A stretch of DNA of 64,000 nucleotides. Origin: Bacteroidales bacterium UBA5548. Its GTDB lineage: Bacteria > Bacteroidota > Bacteroidia > Bacteroidales > UBA932. Each line of letters starts with the position of its first letter. Within the stretch, counting starts at the first letter, position 1. The position numbers were made by a program, and so were the translations under genes. Below, piece after piece: positions 55,110-63,353 of this stretch. A model generated the notes under the pieces. The model ran no database searches, was not told where the DNA came from, and was given only the letters and a program-made list of their open reading frames with translations. Where the stretch lies: positions 9,535 to 73,534 of the forward strand of contig DINE01000027.1 in the NCBI GenBank assembly GCA_002425935.1, read 5' to 3'.

Positions 55110-56272
55110 TTCTCAGGGTAAAGAAGATAAGGTTTACGCTGTTTCTTAAACTTCTCTACATCGTCTGCCCACATTGCCTTGATCTCGGCGGCAGATTTTC
55201 CATCTTTTATCATTTTGCGCACATAGTCACGACCGATTAGCCTTTCGAAAAACGGACGGAAGAAGTGGTCGTCAAGATTAAGGTTGTTATATGCATCAAT
55301 TACATATTCGAGGTTGATTCCCGCTTTGTTAATCTCTTCAATTGAAGGCTCTTTGCTAAGATCAACACCATAACATTCGTTATTTAACTGAGGAGGGAAT
55401 TTGGCACCCGGAACACTTCTCGGAGTGAATTTAAAGTCATAACCCTTCATATTAGGGTGGCCGTAAACCTGAAACGGATAGTCGGTTCCTCTGCCGAGGC
55501 TCACAGGTGTTGCCTCAAAGTAGCATGTAGATGGATAGAGGTAGATAGAGCGCATATTTGGAAGGTTTGGAGAGGGCTTAACAGGAAGCTCATACATAGT
55601 TGCATGAGTATAGTTTTTGCATTTAATAACGGTTACATCGCACTGAATTCCGTTTGGAAGCCACTTTTCGCCATTAATCATCCCTGCAAGCTCTCCCAGT
55701 GTCATGCCGTGCACTGTTGGAATTGGCAACCAGCCGACTGCAGATCTGAAGTTCATATCCAAAATAGGACCATCTACATAAAAGCCAATAGGGTTTGGTC
55801 TGTCAAGGACAATCATTTTAACTTTATTCTCTGCACATGCCTCCATCATTTTGGCCATTGTTGTAAGGTATGTATAGAATCTAACTCCAACATCCTGAAG
55901 GTCAAATACAAGAACATCAATCTGCTTCATAAGGTCAACTGATGGTTTGCCGGTGTTTCCGTCGTAAAGAGATTTGATTGGAATACCTGTCTTTTCGTCA
56001 ACAGAGCTTGCCACATGTTCTCCGGCATCGGCATCTCCGCGGAATCCATGTTCCGGTGACAGGATTGCCACGATATTTACCTTAAGGCTTACAAGCGAGT
56101 CAACAAGGTGGGTCTTTCCGATTATGCCTGTCTGGTTAGTTAGTACTGCAACCTTCTTGCCTTTTAGCAGAGGGAGGTATTCGTTAACAGACTCGGCTCC
56201 GGTTTTAACACCATGTGCATAAGCCGATAAGCCAAGAAAAACCATCAGGGCAAGCATTAAAATTTTCTTCAT
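55106..56272 (-). CDS. namZ: exo-beta-N-acetylmuramidase NamZ-like (DUF1343)
   Basis: A 388-residue exported protein of the DUF1343 family, whose Bacillus member NamZ removes N-acetylmuramic acid from the non-reducing end of peptidoglycan fragments. A signal peptide (1-19, ending LSAYA) is followed by VAVLTNQTGI, LSPEHGFRGDADAGE, VLVFDLQDVGVRFYTYL, LDRPNPIG and SLGRGTDYPFQVYG, the hallmarks of the family. It probably acts in the periplasm on cell-wall pieces. A candidate amidase partner (S12 hydrolase) lies about 8 kb upstream on the other strand. Confidence 0.9.
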   Translation of the reverse strand: MKKILMLALMVFLGLSAYAHGVKTGAESVNEYLPLLKGKKVAVLTNQTGIIGKTHLVDSLVSLKVNIVAILSPEHGFRGDADAGEHVASSVDEKTGIPIKSLYDGNTGKPSVDLMKQIDVLVFDLQDVGVRFYTYLTTMAKMMEACAENKVKMIVLDRPNPIGFYVDGPILDMNFRSAVGWLPIPTVHGMTLGELAGMINGEKWLPNGIQCDVTVIKCKNYTHATMYELPVKPSPNLPNMRSIYLYPSTCYFEATPVSLGRGTDYPFQVYGHPNMKGYDFKFTPRSVPGAKFPPQLNNECYGVDLSKEPSIEEINKAGINLEYVIDAYNNLNLDDHFFRPFFERLIGRDYVRKMIKDGKSAAEIKAMWADDVEKFKKQRKPYLLYPEN

Positions 56273-56338
56273 AATTGTAATAAGGGTTAGTTAAAAATAA
56301 AATTTAGCCGGGGATAAAGATAACAAATCGGCCAAACA

Positions 56339-57373
56339 TCAAACTACCTCAATCTGGAATTGACCCTCTTTTTTTGCAAAATAACCGATCTCTGTAAGTG
56401 TAACTCCCTCCGATGCAGCGTATCTCTCAAACTCTTTCGCCATATCTTTTTCCACTGCCAGGAGCAAGCCTCCGCTTGTCTGAGGGTCGCATAACAGAGC
56501 CCTCCTGTCGGCAGGCATATCCGAGACTTTATGCCCGTAACTGCTGAAGTTTCGGTTTGTGCCGCCGGGGATGCACTCCTGTTTAATGTAGTAGTCAACA
56601 CCTGCTATTCTTGGAACCTTTTCAAACTCGATTACAGCCTTCAGTCCGCTTCCCTCTGCCATCTCAAGAGCATGGCCAAGAAGACCGAATCCTGTAACAT
56701 CTGTCATGGATTTAACCTCAGGCCGCTCTGCAAATTTAATTCCCGGAGTATTGAGAGTAGTCATTAGTCTTAATGCTTCTGCGCGATCTTCGTCTCTTGC
56801 AACTCCAAATTTTTCGGCAGTTGAGACCAGACCTATTCCCAATGGCTTGGTAAGGTATAGTATGCAGTTCTCTGTTGCACTGTTGTTCTGTTTTACCTTT
56901 GAACTGCTTACGATTCCTGTTACGGCGAGGCCAAAGATAGGGTCGGAGCTGTTTATGCTGTGTCCGCCTGCAAGTGGAATTCCCGCCTTGTCGCATACTG
57001 CCCTTGCTCCTGAAATTACCTCTGAGGCAATCTCTGCGGGGAGTTTGTCCAGGGGCCAGCCAAGAATGGCGAGTGCCATAAGGGGTCTGCCACCCATTGC
57101 GTATATGTCTGAAATTGCGTTGGTGGCTGAAATTCTTCCAAAATCAAAGGGATCATCAACTATTGGGGTGAAAAAGTCAGTTGTGCTTACTATCGCTTTA
57201 CCGTCTCCTATGTCATATACTGCAGCGTCGTCTTTGCTGTCATTGCCAACAAGCAGATTTTCGAATACAAGTCCGGAGCGGCTGTTTTTAAGTATCTCCT
57301 CAAGATCTTTGGGTGCTATTTTGCATCCGCATCCTGCACCGGGGCTGAATTGAGTGAGTCTTATCGTGTCCAT
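56339..57373 (-). CDS. selD: selenide, water dikinase
   Basis: SelD makes selenophosphate from selenide and ATP, the selenium donor for selenocysteine and tRNA selenouridine. The 344-residue product has the active segment FSPGAGCGCKI with Cys17 (a cysteine, not selenocysteine, in the active position), DDAAVYDIGDGKAIVSTTDFFTP in parts, GGHSINSSDPIFGLAVTG and DVTGFGLLGHALEMA. It lies 10 bases downstream of the YedF-like gene, in one operon with mnmH. Confidence 0.96.
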   Translation of the reverse strand: MDTIRLTQFSPGAGCGCKIAPKDLEEILKNSRSGLVFENLLVGNDSKDDAAVYDIGDGKAIVSTTDFFTPIVDDPFDFGRISATNAISDIYAMGGRPLMALAILGWPLDKLPAEIASEVISGARAVCDKAGIPLAGGHSINSSDPIFGLAVTGIVSSSKVKQNNSATENCILYLTKPLGIGLVSTAEKFGVARDEDRAEALRLMTTLNTPGIKFAERPEVKSMTDVTGFGLLGHALEMAEGSGLKAVIEFEKVPRIAGVDYYIKQECIPGGTNRNFSSYGHKVSDMPADRRALLCDPQTSGGLLLAVEKDMAKEFERYAASEGVTLTEIGYFAKKEGQFQIEVV

Positions 57374-57383
57374 TTTATTTTGT

Positions 57384-57749
57384 TTACAGATTTATAATTT
57401 TTGTGCAATTATGCTGAATATCAATAATGTCGGCCATTGTTCCTATAGTGCCTGCCTCTGTTTTGTCAAACAATTCGTTAAAGATGAGGCATGTTTTACA
57501 AATTACAATTTTGCTGCCCTCATTTTCGAGCTGTTTAAATTGGTCAATCACAGGTGATCCTTTGCAAATGAGTTTGACTCCGTTGCCATAAAGGCATATA
57601 TAGGCAGGTATTTTTTTCTCCTCAGCAAGCAGCTCAAGATAGGTTTTTACAAGCTTCAGAGATAGCTCTGCAGGAGCATCTCCCATCCCTTCGCGGCTTA
57701 TTACAACAGCAATTTTTGAATTAATTTCATTTCTCATATCTTTAATCAT
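57384..57749 (-). CDS. yedF: DsrE-like selenium metabolism protein (YedF C-terminal type)
   Basis: A 121-residue DsrE-fold protein resembling the C-terminal part of YedF proteins found with selenium genes; a role as a selenium or sulfur carrier is suspected, not proven. Seen: VVISREGMGD, AYICLYGNGVKL, and the cysteine-containing VICKTCLIFNEL, with CKTC a possible reactive site. The N-terminal TusA/SirA-like domain of longer YedF proteins is absent. The ATG at 57749 overlaps the end of mnmH by 8 bases; a second ATG at 57737 is possible. Confidence 0.82.
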   Translation of the reverse strand: MIKDMRNEINSKIAVVISREGMGDAPAELSLKLVKTYLELLAEEKKIPAYICLYGNGVKLICKGSPVIDQFKQLENEGSKIVICKTCLIFNELFDKTEAGTIGTMADIIDIQHNCTKIINL

Positions 57750-58797
57750 CTATCTTATCAATAAAGGGAAGTTTGGCAGCAATCTGTGTCAGCTCCTCTG
57801 CAACGCCCGCCTTTTTCTCGCCGTTATAACTGTATGAGGGAAGCGTTTGCCACTCTGTTCCAAAACGGTTGCCCAGCTGACTTGCATATGCCTTGTCGTA
57901 ATATAACAGGCATATCTCTGCTGCTCTTTTAAGATTGCCTTCGCGGCAAGCCTCAAGTGCAAATTTACAATTATCATACCCCAGGCGCTTCTCGATTTTT
58001 GCAATTGACTCCTCTAGTCTTGCAGACTCTTCGGTTGCGTAATCTCTGACAAGCCTATCGAGCCGATCCTCAAATGATGATTCGATTCTGACAAGAGGAG
58101 CTCTTCTCATCTGAAGCCAAAGGTTTTCGGGAATAAATACCTTGCCTACATTTCTGCTCTCATCCTCTATCCAGACAACTTTTTCTGAGTCTGTTGAATC
58201 CACCTCTTTTGAGAGGAGGTTTTCGAACATCTCGTTTGAAGGTTGAGGAGGTAGTCCTATAGAGCCAAATGCCGAACCTTTATGATTTGCAAGGCCCTCC
58301 AGATCTATAACCTGTTGTCCTGACTCTTTTAATATTGAGAGCAGATCGGTCTTACCTGAGCCGGTAAATCCTCCCAGTAAAACTATCTTTAGTCTCTTTT
58401 CAAAACTGTTTAAAATGTAGTTGCGATAACTTTTATACCCACCTTCAAGTAGATAGCACTCCAGCCCCAAAGTCTCAAGTAACCAAGCCATTGACGAACT
58501 TCGCATTCCTCCTCTCCAGCAGTGTACCAAAACCTTTTGACTATCAAGTGCGAGAGCAAATTTCGAAAATTGTGACATCTTGGGGCCAACAATCTCCAGA
58601 CCCCTCTGGACTGCCTTAACGCGACCTCTCTGTTTGTAGATTGTGCCCACCTCGGCCCTCTCTTCGTTGGAGAAGAGGGGTAAACTAAGAGCCCCGGGAA
58701 TATGAGCGTGGTCATACTCTCCCGGGGATCTCACATCTATTATTGGAGTCGTTTTTGAAAGAGTCAAAAACTCCTCTGTGCTTATAACTTTTGGCAT
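57742..58797 (-). CDS. mnmH: tRNA 2-selenouridine synthase
   Basis: MnmH (SelU, YbbB) replaces sulfur by selenium in 2-thiouridine at the wobble base of certain tRNAs. The 351-residue product has an N-terminal rhodanese domain with Cys93 in VHCWRGGMRS, then a P-loop domain with Walker A GGFTGSGKT at 142-150 and the DLEGLANHKGSAFG motif. It is first in the minus-strand operon mnmH-yedF-selD, with overlap to the next gene. A -7 like box (minus strand TACTTTTG, 58815-58822) lies upstream. Confidence 0.95.
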   Translation of the reverse strand: MPKVISTEEFLTLSKTTPIIDVRSPGEYDHAHIPGALSLPLFSNEERAEVGTIYKQRGRVKAVQRGLEIVGPKMSQFSKFALALDSQKVLVHCWRGGMRSSSMAWLLETLGLECYLLEGGYKSYRNYILNSFEKRLKIVLLGGFTGSGKTDLLSILKESGQQVIDLEGLANHKGSAFGSIGLPPQPSNEMFENLLSKEVDSTDSEKVVWIEDESRNVGKVFIPENLWLQMRRAPLVRIESSFEDRLDRLVRDYATEESARLEESIAKIEKRLGYDNCKFALEACREGNLKRAAEICLLYYDKAYASQLGNRFGTEWQTLPSYSYNGEKKAGVAEELTQIAAKLPFIDKIDD

Positions 58798-58830
58798 AGA
58801 CTTTTTTCCCTGCGCAAAAGTAATGATTTT

Positions 58831-60177
58831 TTAGAAATTGATCTTCAGACCAAGTGACGGAATAAGTGCTGTTGATTTGTACTCTCCAAAGAAGTTTACA
58901 TTTGGATTCCAGGTTTCCGGAACATAGCCCTTAATTTTTTGTCCGCATAATCCCTGAAGAGCAGCATCAATCTCAATAGCATCGCTAACCTTGTATGTCA
59001 TACCTGTTGTTAAGCTGAACTTGTTTGCTCCGGGAGTTTCTGGTGAGTAAAGTTTTTTGTCAACAGGTGTTGTGTCATAAATTGCTCCAAAACGCCATGT
59101 GAATTTTTCGCTTGCATAGAATTCACCTCCAATGCGATAGATAGCAGTGTTTTTGAAGTTTTTGTTTGACTGGAGTTTAAGATTACCGACGTCTGAACCG
59201 AACTGAATTATCAGATTCTCGTATGCACTCCAGCCTACATATTGAACCTCAGCAGACAGAAGGAGTTTTTCGCTTGTTTTGTAAGCTACACCAACATTCA
59301 GGTTTGAAGGGATTGGAAGTGCTGCAGAGAAGTTCTTACCATCGATTGGAGGGATTGGAACAGTTCCCGGCATCATTGTGTTTATACCTGTTATAAGTGC
59401 CTGCATCTCCGGCCCTGCATAGGCTACACTGGCAGTTCCAGAATTCACCTCCATCATAACCTTTGAGCGGTAAGAGATACCGATGCTCAGCCTGTCGTTT
59501 GGAGTGTAGAGGATACCTGCGTTAAAGCCTATACCAATCTCAGATTGTCCTTCAAGCTTTGCGGTTACCGAAGGCACATTTGCATACATGTCAAGAATTG
59601 GTTTGTATGTTGGAACCAATAGACCAATAGGAGCCAGTGCGCCCATTCTTGTAAGTGCTCTCTCCAGTGCAAAGTCTCCGAAGTCAACCATCAGACCTGC
59701 TCCGATACTAAGCTGATCGCTTATTTTGTATGAGATTGTAGGTTGAATTGAGAATGCCTTAAGGGAGATGTTTTGAACATGATGAGCTCCTGCCCAGTTA
59801 TCTGGCCACACAAGTGAGTTTCCTACAGGGTTTGTGATACTAATTCCGGCAAAGAATTTTTCGCTCAGTTTGAAGCCGGCATAACCGAATATTGGTGTTC
59901 CTATCGGGTTGTCAGACTCTGTTGAGAAGGCGCCATTTGTGAACTTAACCTTTGAGAAGATTGCGTTTGCACCGAGTGATAGTTCGATCTTATCCTGCAT
60001 AAACGAAAGTCCGGCAGGGTTAAACAGCATACTTTCCGACCCCAGCCTGAGTGCAGTACCGAGGTGTCCCATTCCAACCTGACGGGAGCTTTGTGAGTTT
60101 ATCTGATACCCCTCTGCCATTAGATTCAGGCTGACTAAGCCAGCCAACATTAATAGTGATAGTTTTCTTAGTTTCAT
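58831..60177 (-). CDS. OmpP1/FadL/TodX-family outer membrane transport protein
   Basis: A 448-residue outer membrane beta-barrel of the FadL family, which in E. coli imports long-chain fatty acids. A signal peptide (1-21, ending NLMAEG) is followed by the plug-like N-terminus GYQINSQSSRQVGMGHLGTA split as NSQSSRQVGMGHLGTA, the family motif SMLFNPAGLSFM, and a barrel ending SLGLKINF. The substrate here is unknown but likely hydrophobic. A -7 box (minus strand TAGATTTG, 60200-60207) precedes it. Confidence 0.92.
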   Translation of the reverse strand: MKLRKLSLLMLAGLVSLNLMAEGYQINSQSSRQVGMGHLGTALRLGSESMLFNPAGLSFMQDKIELSLGANAIFSKVKFTNGAFSTESDNPIGTPIFGYAGFKLSEKFFAGISITNPVGNSLVWPDNWAGAHHVQNISLKAFSIQPTISYKISDQLSIGAGLMVDFGDFALERALTRMGALAPIGLLVPTYKPILDMYANVPSVTAKLEGQSEIGIGFNAGILYTPNDRLSIGISYRSKVMMEVNSGTASVAYAGPEMQALITGINTMMPGTVPIPPIDGKNFSAALPIPSNLNVGVAYKTSEKLLLSAEVQYVGWSAYENLIIQFGSDVGNLKLQSNKNFKNTAIYRIGGEFYASEKFTWRFGAIYDTTPVDKKLYSPETPGANKFSLTTGMTYKVSDAIEIDAALQGLCGQKIKGYVPETWNPNVNFFGEYKSTALIPSLGLKINF

Positions 60178-60309
60178 AATTAGAATTTTTAAAACGCAAC
60201 AAATCTAATATTTATATGAATACATTATACTCCAAATTGGAAAAATATGCAAACGGCAACTAATCAAAATTTTATAATTACACTATTGAGGTAAAAAAGT
60301 ATAAATAAA

Positions 60310-60347
60310 AATCCCGGAGTGAGTGGCTTTACTCATGCTCCGGGATC
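60310..60347 (-). terminator. intrinsic terminator of the S9 peptidase gene
   Basis: An ATCCCGGAG stem with its complement, extended by GAGTGAGT/ACTCATGC pairs, lies 26 bases after the peptidase stop and is followed on the minus strand by TTTTTATTTATAC and more Ts. Confidence 0.85.
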
Positions 60348-60372
60348 TGTTTTAATGTTGTAAGATGCTCAA

Positions 60373-62814
60373 TCAGTTGTTATTCATTTGCGGTATCTCC
60401 CTCTCTTCACGTGAATCGCCAATCAGATGTTTGCTAAAGTAGTCACCCATTCTCCAGAAGAAGTACTCTGTCATATCTCCAAATGCGTGTCTTTGGCCTG
60501 GAAGCATAAGCATATCGAATCTCTTGTTGGCCCTAATGAGTGCGTTTACCATTCTCATAGTGTTTGCAGGGTGAACATTGTTGTCAATATCACCATGAAC
60601 AAGCATCAGATGACCTTTAAGGTTTTTGGCAATCTGTGAATTCCTGTCGATACTGTATTTAAATGTGGTATCTCCCTTTTCTGAAACCTGCTCAAGTACT
60701 CCGTGGTGTTGTTCACTCCACCAGCGGTTGTATATGTTGTTTTCGTGATTTCCTGCACTTGATACTGCTACTTTAAAGAAGTCAGGATAAACCAGCATCG
60801 CGGCTGTTGACATAAAACCTCCGCCAGAGTGGCCGTGAATACCAACTTTGTTGATATCAATGAATTTATGTTTTGCAGCAAGTTTCTCTGCAACCACCTT
60901 TTTGTCTTCGAGACCGTAATCTCTCAGGTTTCCGTAGCCATAATTGTGGTACCACTTAGATCTTGCAGGGTGCCCGCCACGGTTACCTACTGTTATCACA
61001 ATAAACCCAAACTGAGCAAGACGGTCAACCCTGTCCATGCTCTTTGTCCATGATGCGTTCACAGCCTCTGTCTGAGGACCAGGATATACATATTCAATTA
61101 TCGGATAGAGCTTTGTTGAATCGAAGTCAAAAGGTTTGTACATCACTCCGTAAAGATCTGTCTTACCGTCGCCGGCTTTAACAGTAAACCTTTCAGGGAA
61201 TTTATATCCTATTGCAAAGAGTTGCGAAAGGTCTGTCTCTTCGAGTTCGGCAATCTTTTTGCCGTTGTTGTCGTAGAGTGCAGATTTAGGAGCGGTATCT
61301 ACTCTTGAGTAGTTGTTAACAAAGTATTTGCCGTTGTCAGAGACATTCGCCTCATGGTTAAAGTCTCCAGGATTGAGAAGTCTCAGATTGCTACCGTCAA
61401 AGTTTACTCTGTATTGATGAGTGTAGTATGGGTTTTCTCCCTTCTCTTTTGCATTTGCGGTAAAGTAGATTACTCTCTGAACCGGATCAACGGCAACAAC
61501 ATCCTCTACATGATACTCTCCCGAAGTGATTGCATTTTTCAATTTACCATCACCATCATAGAGGTACAGGTGAGCCCATCCTGTTCTTTCTGACCACCAG
61601 ATAAACTCCTTCCCGTTATTGACAGTTCTCACAGGACGGGTCTCAACATATGTGTTCAGCCTCTCCTCTACAAGAGTTTTTACTGTATCGGCACTAACAT
61701 TTGCCATACACAGGTCTGTTCTTTTGAGGTCACGGCTTACCCTTGAAACATAAAAGTTTTCGTTATCTCCAAGCCAGATATTGTGTCTGATTTCGTCAAA
61801 CATATCCTTTTTAAGCTGCGGTGCAGTGCTTATTCTTATCTCCTGATCTTTAAAGGCAGACATTTTAATCTCCTTTGCACTCTTTGACTCCATGTCGTAT
61901 AGGTAAAGGTGCCTCGAAGGTGCCTCAGATTCGCCAGGCATATGGTACTTATATCTCTCAAGCTTTGGTCTTGGCTCTGCAAGAACATCTATAACCCACA
62001 AATCCTTTACCTTTGAAGTATTGCTGCGAACCATCGCAAATCTCTTTGAATCAGGTGACCATACAATAAATGCCCCTGTTCTCTTCTTTTTATCCTTTTC
62101 GGTAACGTAAAAATCGTTGTCACCCGAACCAAATCCAAAATCTGCAGTACCTTCTGTAGTGAGCTGATGTTCAACAATTGTGGAATCCTCTTCGTTTTTT
62201 CTGGCCTTCTCGAAGTTCTCCATATCCATGTAGTAGAGGTTGAAGTCTCTTGAAAATACAACATATTTTTTATCAGGTGATACGCTACCCCACCTTGGGT
62301 ACGGTTTAGGAGATTTGTAGTCTTTAATTTCTGTAAGGTTGCCTGTGGCAATGTCTATTTCAAAGCCGTGAACCTTCTTCTCTTTCTTTGGTTTTCCCGT
62401 CTTCTCGTCTTTTACCTCTACATCTGCCGTGCTTTTGATCTCAAATGTAAATTTGCGGTCATCCACAAGTTTAAAAGATTGTATCGGAATGTTTTGAGCA
62501 TCATACGGGTCTTTTACGATTTCGGTTAGCTGAGCAGCAAGTTTTGCATTGTCAAATATGGGTTTTTTAATACCGGTGGCGGGATCAACAATGTAGTAGA
62601 ATGTACCTTCGGGTGTCTGGTATGTGTACCAGAATTTATCAGAATTCTTAAACCAGTTCGGATTAACTGATGTTGAAAAGACCAGCTTATTTACCCTCTT
62701 GGGTGAGAAGCGGGCAGCCAGTTCATAGTTAGCTGTCGTTACGGGAGTTTGCTGCGCGCTGCAGAGCAAACCGGTAAAGAGCAACATTAAAATAAACAGA
62801 GATTTTTTTGTCAT
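60373..62814 (-). CDS. S9 family prolyl peptidase (dipeptidyl-peptidase IV-like)
   Basis: An 813-residue exported serine peptidase. A signal peptide (1-20, ending GLLCSAQQ) is followed by a DPP IV-type N-terminal beta-propeller (about 60-540) and an alpha/beta hydrolase domain. The catalytic triad is visible: Ser663 in GHSGGGF, Asp744 in HGDIDNNVH and His776 in GQRHAFG. Such enzymes cut X-Pro dipeptides or related ones from peptides in the periplasm, usual in peptide-using Bacteroidota. It stands alone with its own terminator. The exact specificity is not determined. Confidence 0.92.
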   Translation of the reverse strand: MTKKSLFILMLLFTGLLCSAQQTPVTTANYELAARFSPKRVNKLVFSTSVNPNWFKNSDKFWYTYQTPEGTFYYIVDPATGIKKPIFDNAKLAAQLTEIVKDPYDAQNIPIQSFKLVDDRKFTFEIKSTADVEVKDEKTGKPKKEKKVHGFEIDIATGNLTEIKDYKSPKPYPRWGSVSPDKKYVVFSRDFNLYYMDMENFEKARKNEEDSTIVEHQLTTEGTADFGFGSGDNDFYVTEKDKKKRTGAFIVWSPDSKRFAMVRSNTSKVKDLWVIDVLAEPRPKLERYKYHMPGESEAPSRHLYLYDMESKSAKEIKMSAFKDQEIRISTAPQLKKDMFDEIRHNIWLGDNENFYVSRVSRDLKRTDLCMANVSADTVKTLVEERLNTYVETRPVRTVNNGKEFIWWSERTGWAHLYLYDGDGKLKNAITSGEYHVEDVVAVDPVQRVIYFTANAKEKGENPYYTHQYRVNFDGSNLRLLNPGDFNHEANVSDNGKYFVNNYSRVDTAPKSALYDNNGKKIAELEETDLSQLFAIGYKFPERFTVKAGDGKTDLYGVMYKPFDFDSTKLYPIIEYVYPGPQTEAVNASWTKSMDRVDRLAQFGFIVITVGNRGGHPARSKWYHNYGYGNLRDYGLEDKKVVAEKLAAKHKFIDINKVGIHGHSGGGFMSTAAMLVYPDFFKVAVSSAGNHENNIYNRWWSEQHHGVLEQVSEKGDTTFKYSIDRNSQIAKNLKGHLMLVHGDIDNNVHPANTMRMVNALIRANKRFDMLMLPGQRHAFGDMTEYFFWRMGDYFSKHLIGDSREEREIPQMNNN

Positions 62815-62853
62815 AATTTAATATAATTTGGTAGTAATAATCGTTTTAACAGT

Positions 62854-63345
62854 TTAGTATTTCCACTCTCCAACCTCCATATCATGAAGTGCTCCGTTTT
62901 GCACACGAAACCTTACAGCGGTCCTGACCTTATGGAAGCCCTGAATGCCTGCAGCTCCGGGATTTATGCAGATAAGGTTGTTGGTTTTGTCATTTATAAC
63001 CTTAAGAATATGTGAGTGGCCGCAGATAAAGACATTGGGCCTGTGTGCCTGAATCAGTTGCAGAGCTCTGTAATCGTACCTTCCTGGGTATCCTCCAATG
63101 TGCATCATAAGAAATTTCATCCCCTCCATCTCAAATAGCTGAATGTATGGATGAACCAGCCTAACATCCTGCCCATCACAATTACCGTAAACCCCCTTCA
63201 ATGGTTTAATTGCCGTTATTGCATCCGATACGGCAATATTGCCGAAGTCTCCGGCATGCCATACTTCGTCTGTCTCTGCAAAAAAATCACGAAGCTTATC
63301 GTCAAAGTGGCAGTGTGTGTCTGATAACAGTCCTATAAAGGGCAT
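62854..63345 (-). CDS. YfcE/MJ0936-type metallophosphoesterase
   Basis: A 163-residue cytoplasmic calcineurin-like phosphoesterase. The metal-binding motifs are complete: LLSDTHCH near residue 7, WHAGDFGN near 30, GNCDGQD near 54, MMHIGGYPG near 80 and FICGHSHILK near 110. Family members hydrolyse phosphodiesters with artificial substrates; the natural one is unknown. It lies 8 bases downstream of the acyltransferase-like gene on the same strand. Confidence 0.9.
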   Translation of the reverse strand: MPFIGLLSDTHCHFDDKLRDFFAETDEVWHAGDFGNIAVSDAITAIKPLKGVYGNCDGQDVRLVHPYIQLFEMEGMKFLMMHIGGYPGRYDYRALQLIQAHRPNVFICGHSHILKVINDKTNNLICINPGAAGIQGFHKVRTAVRFRVQNGALHDMEVGEWKY

Positions 63346-63353
63346 CTCTTTTG

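Noticed and set aside
56706..57353. 215-codon open frame opposite selD
   Set aside because: Antisense shadow of a clearly conserved gene.
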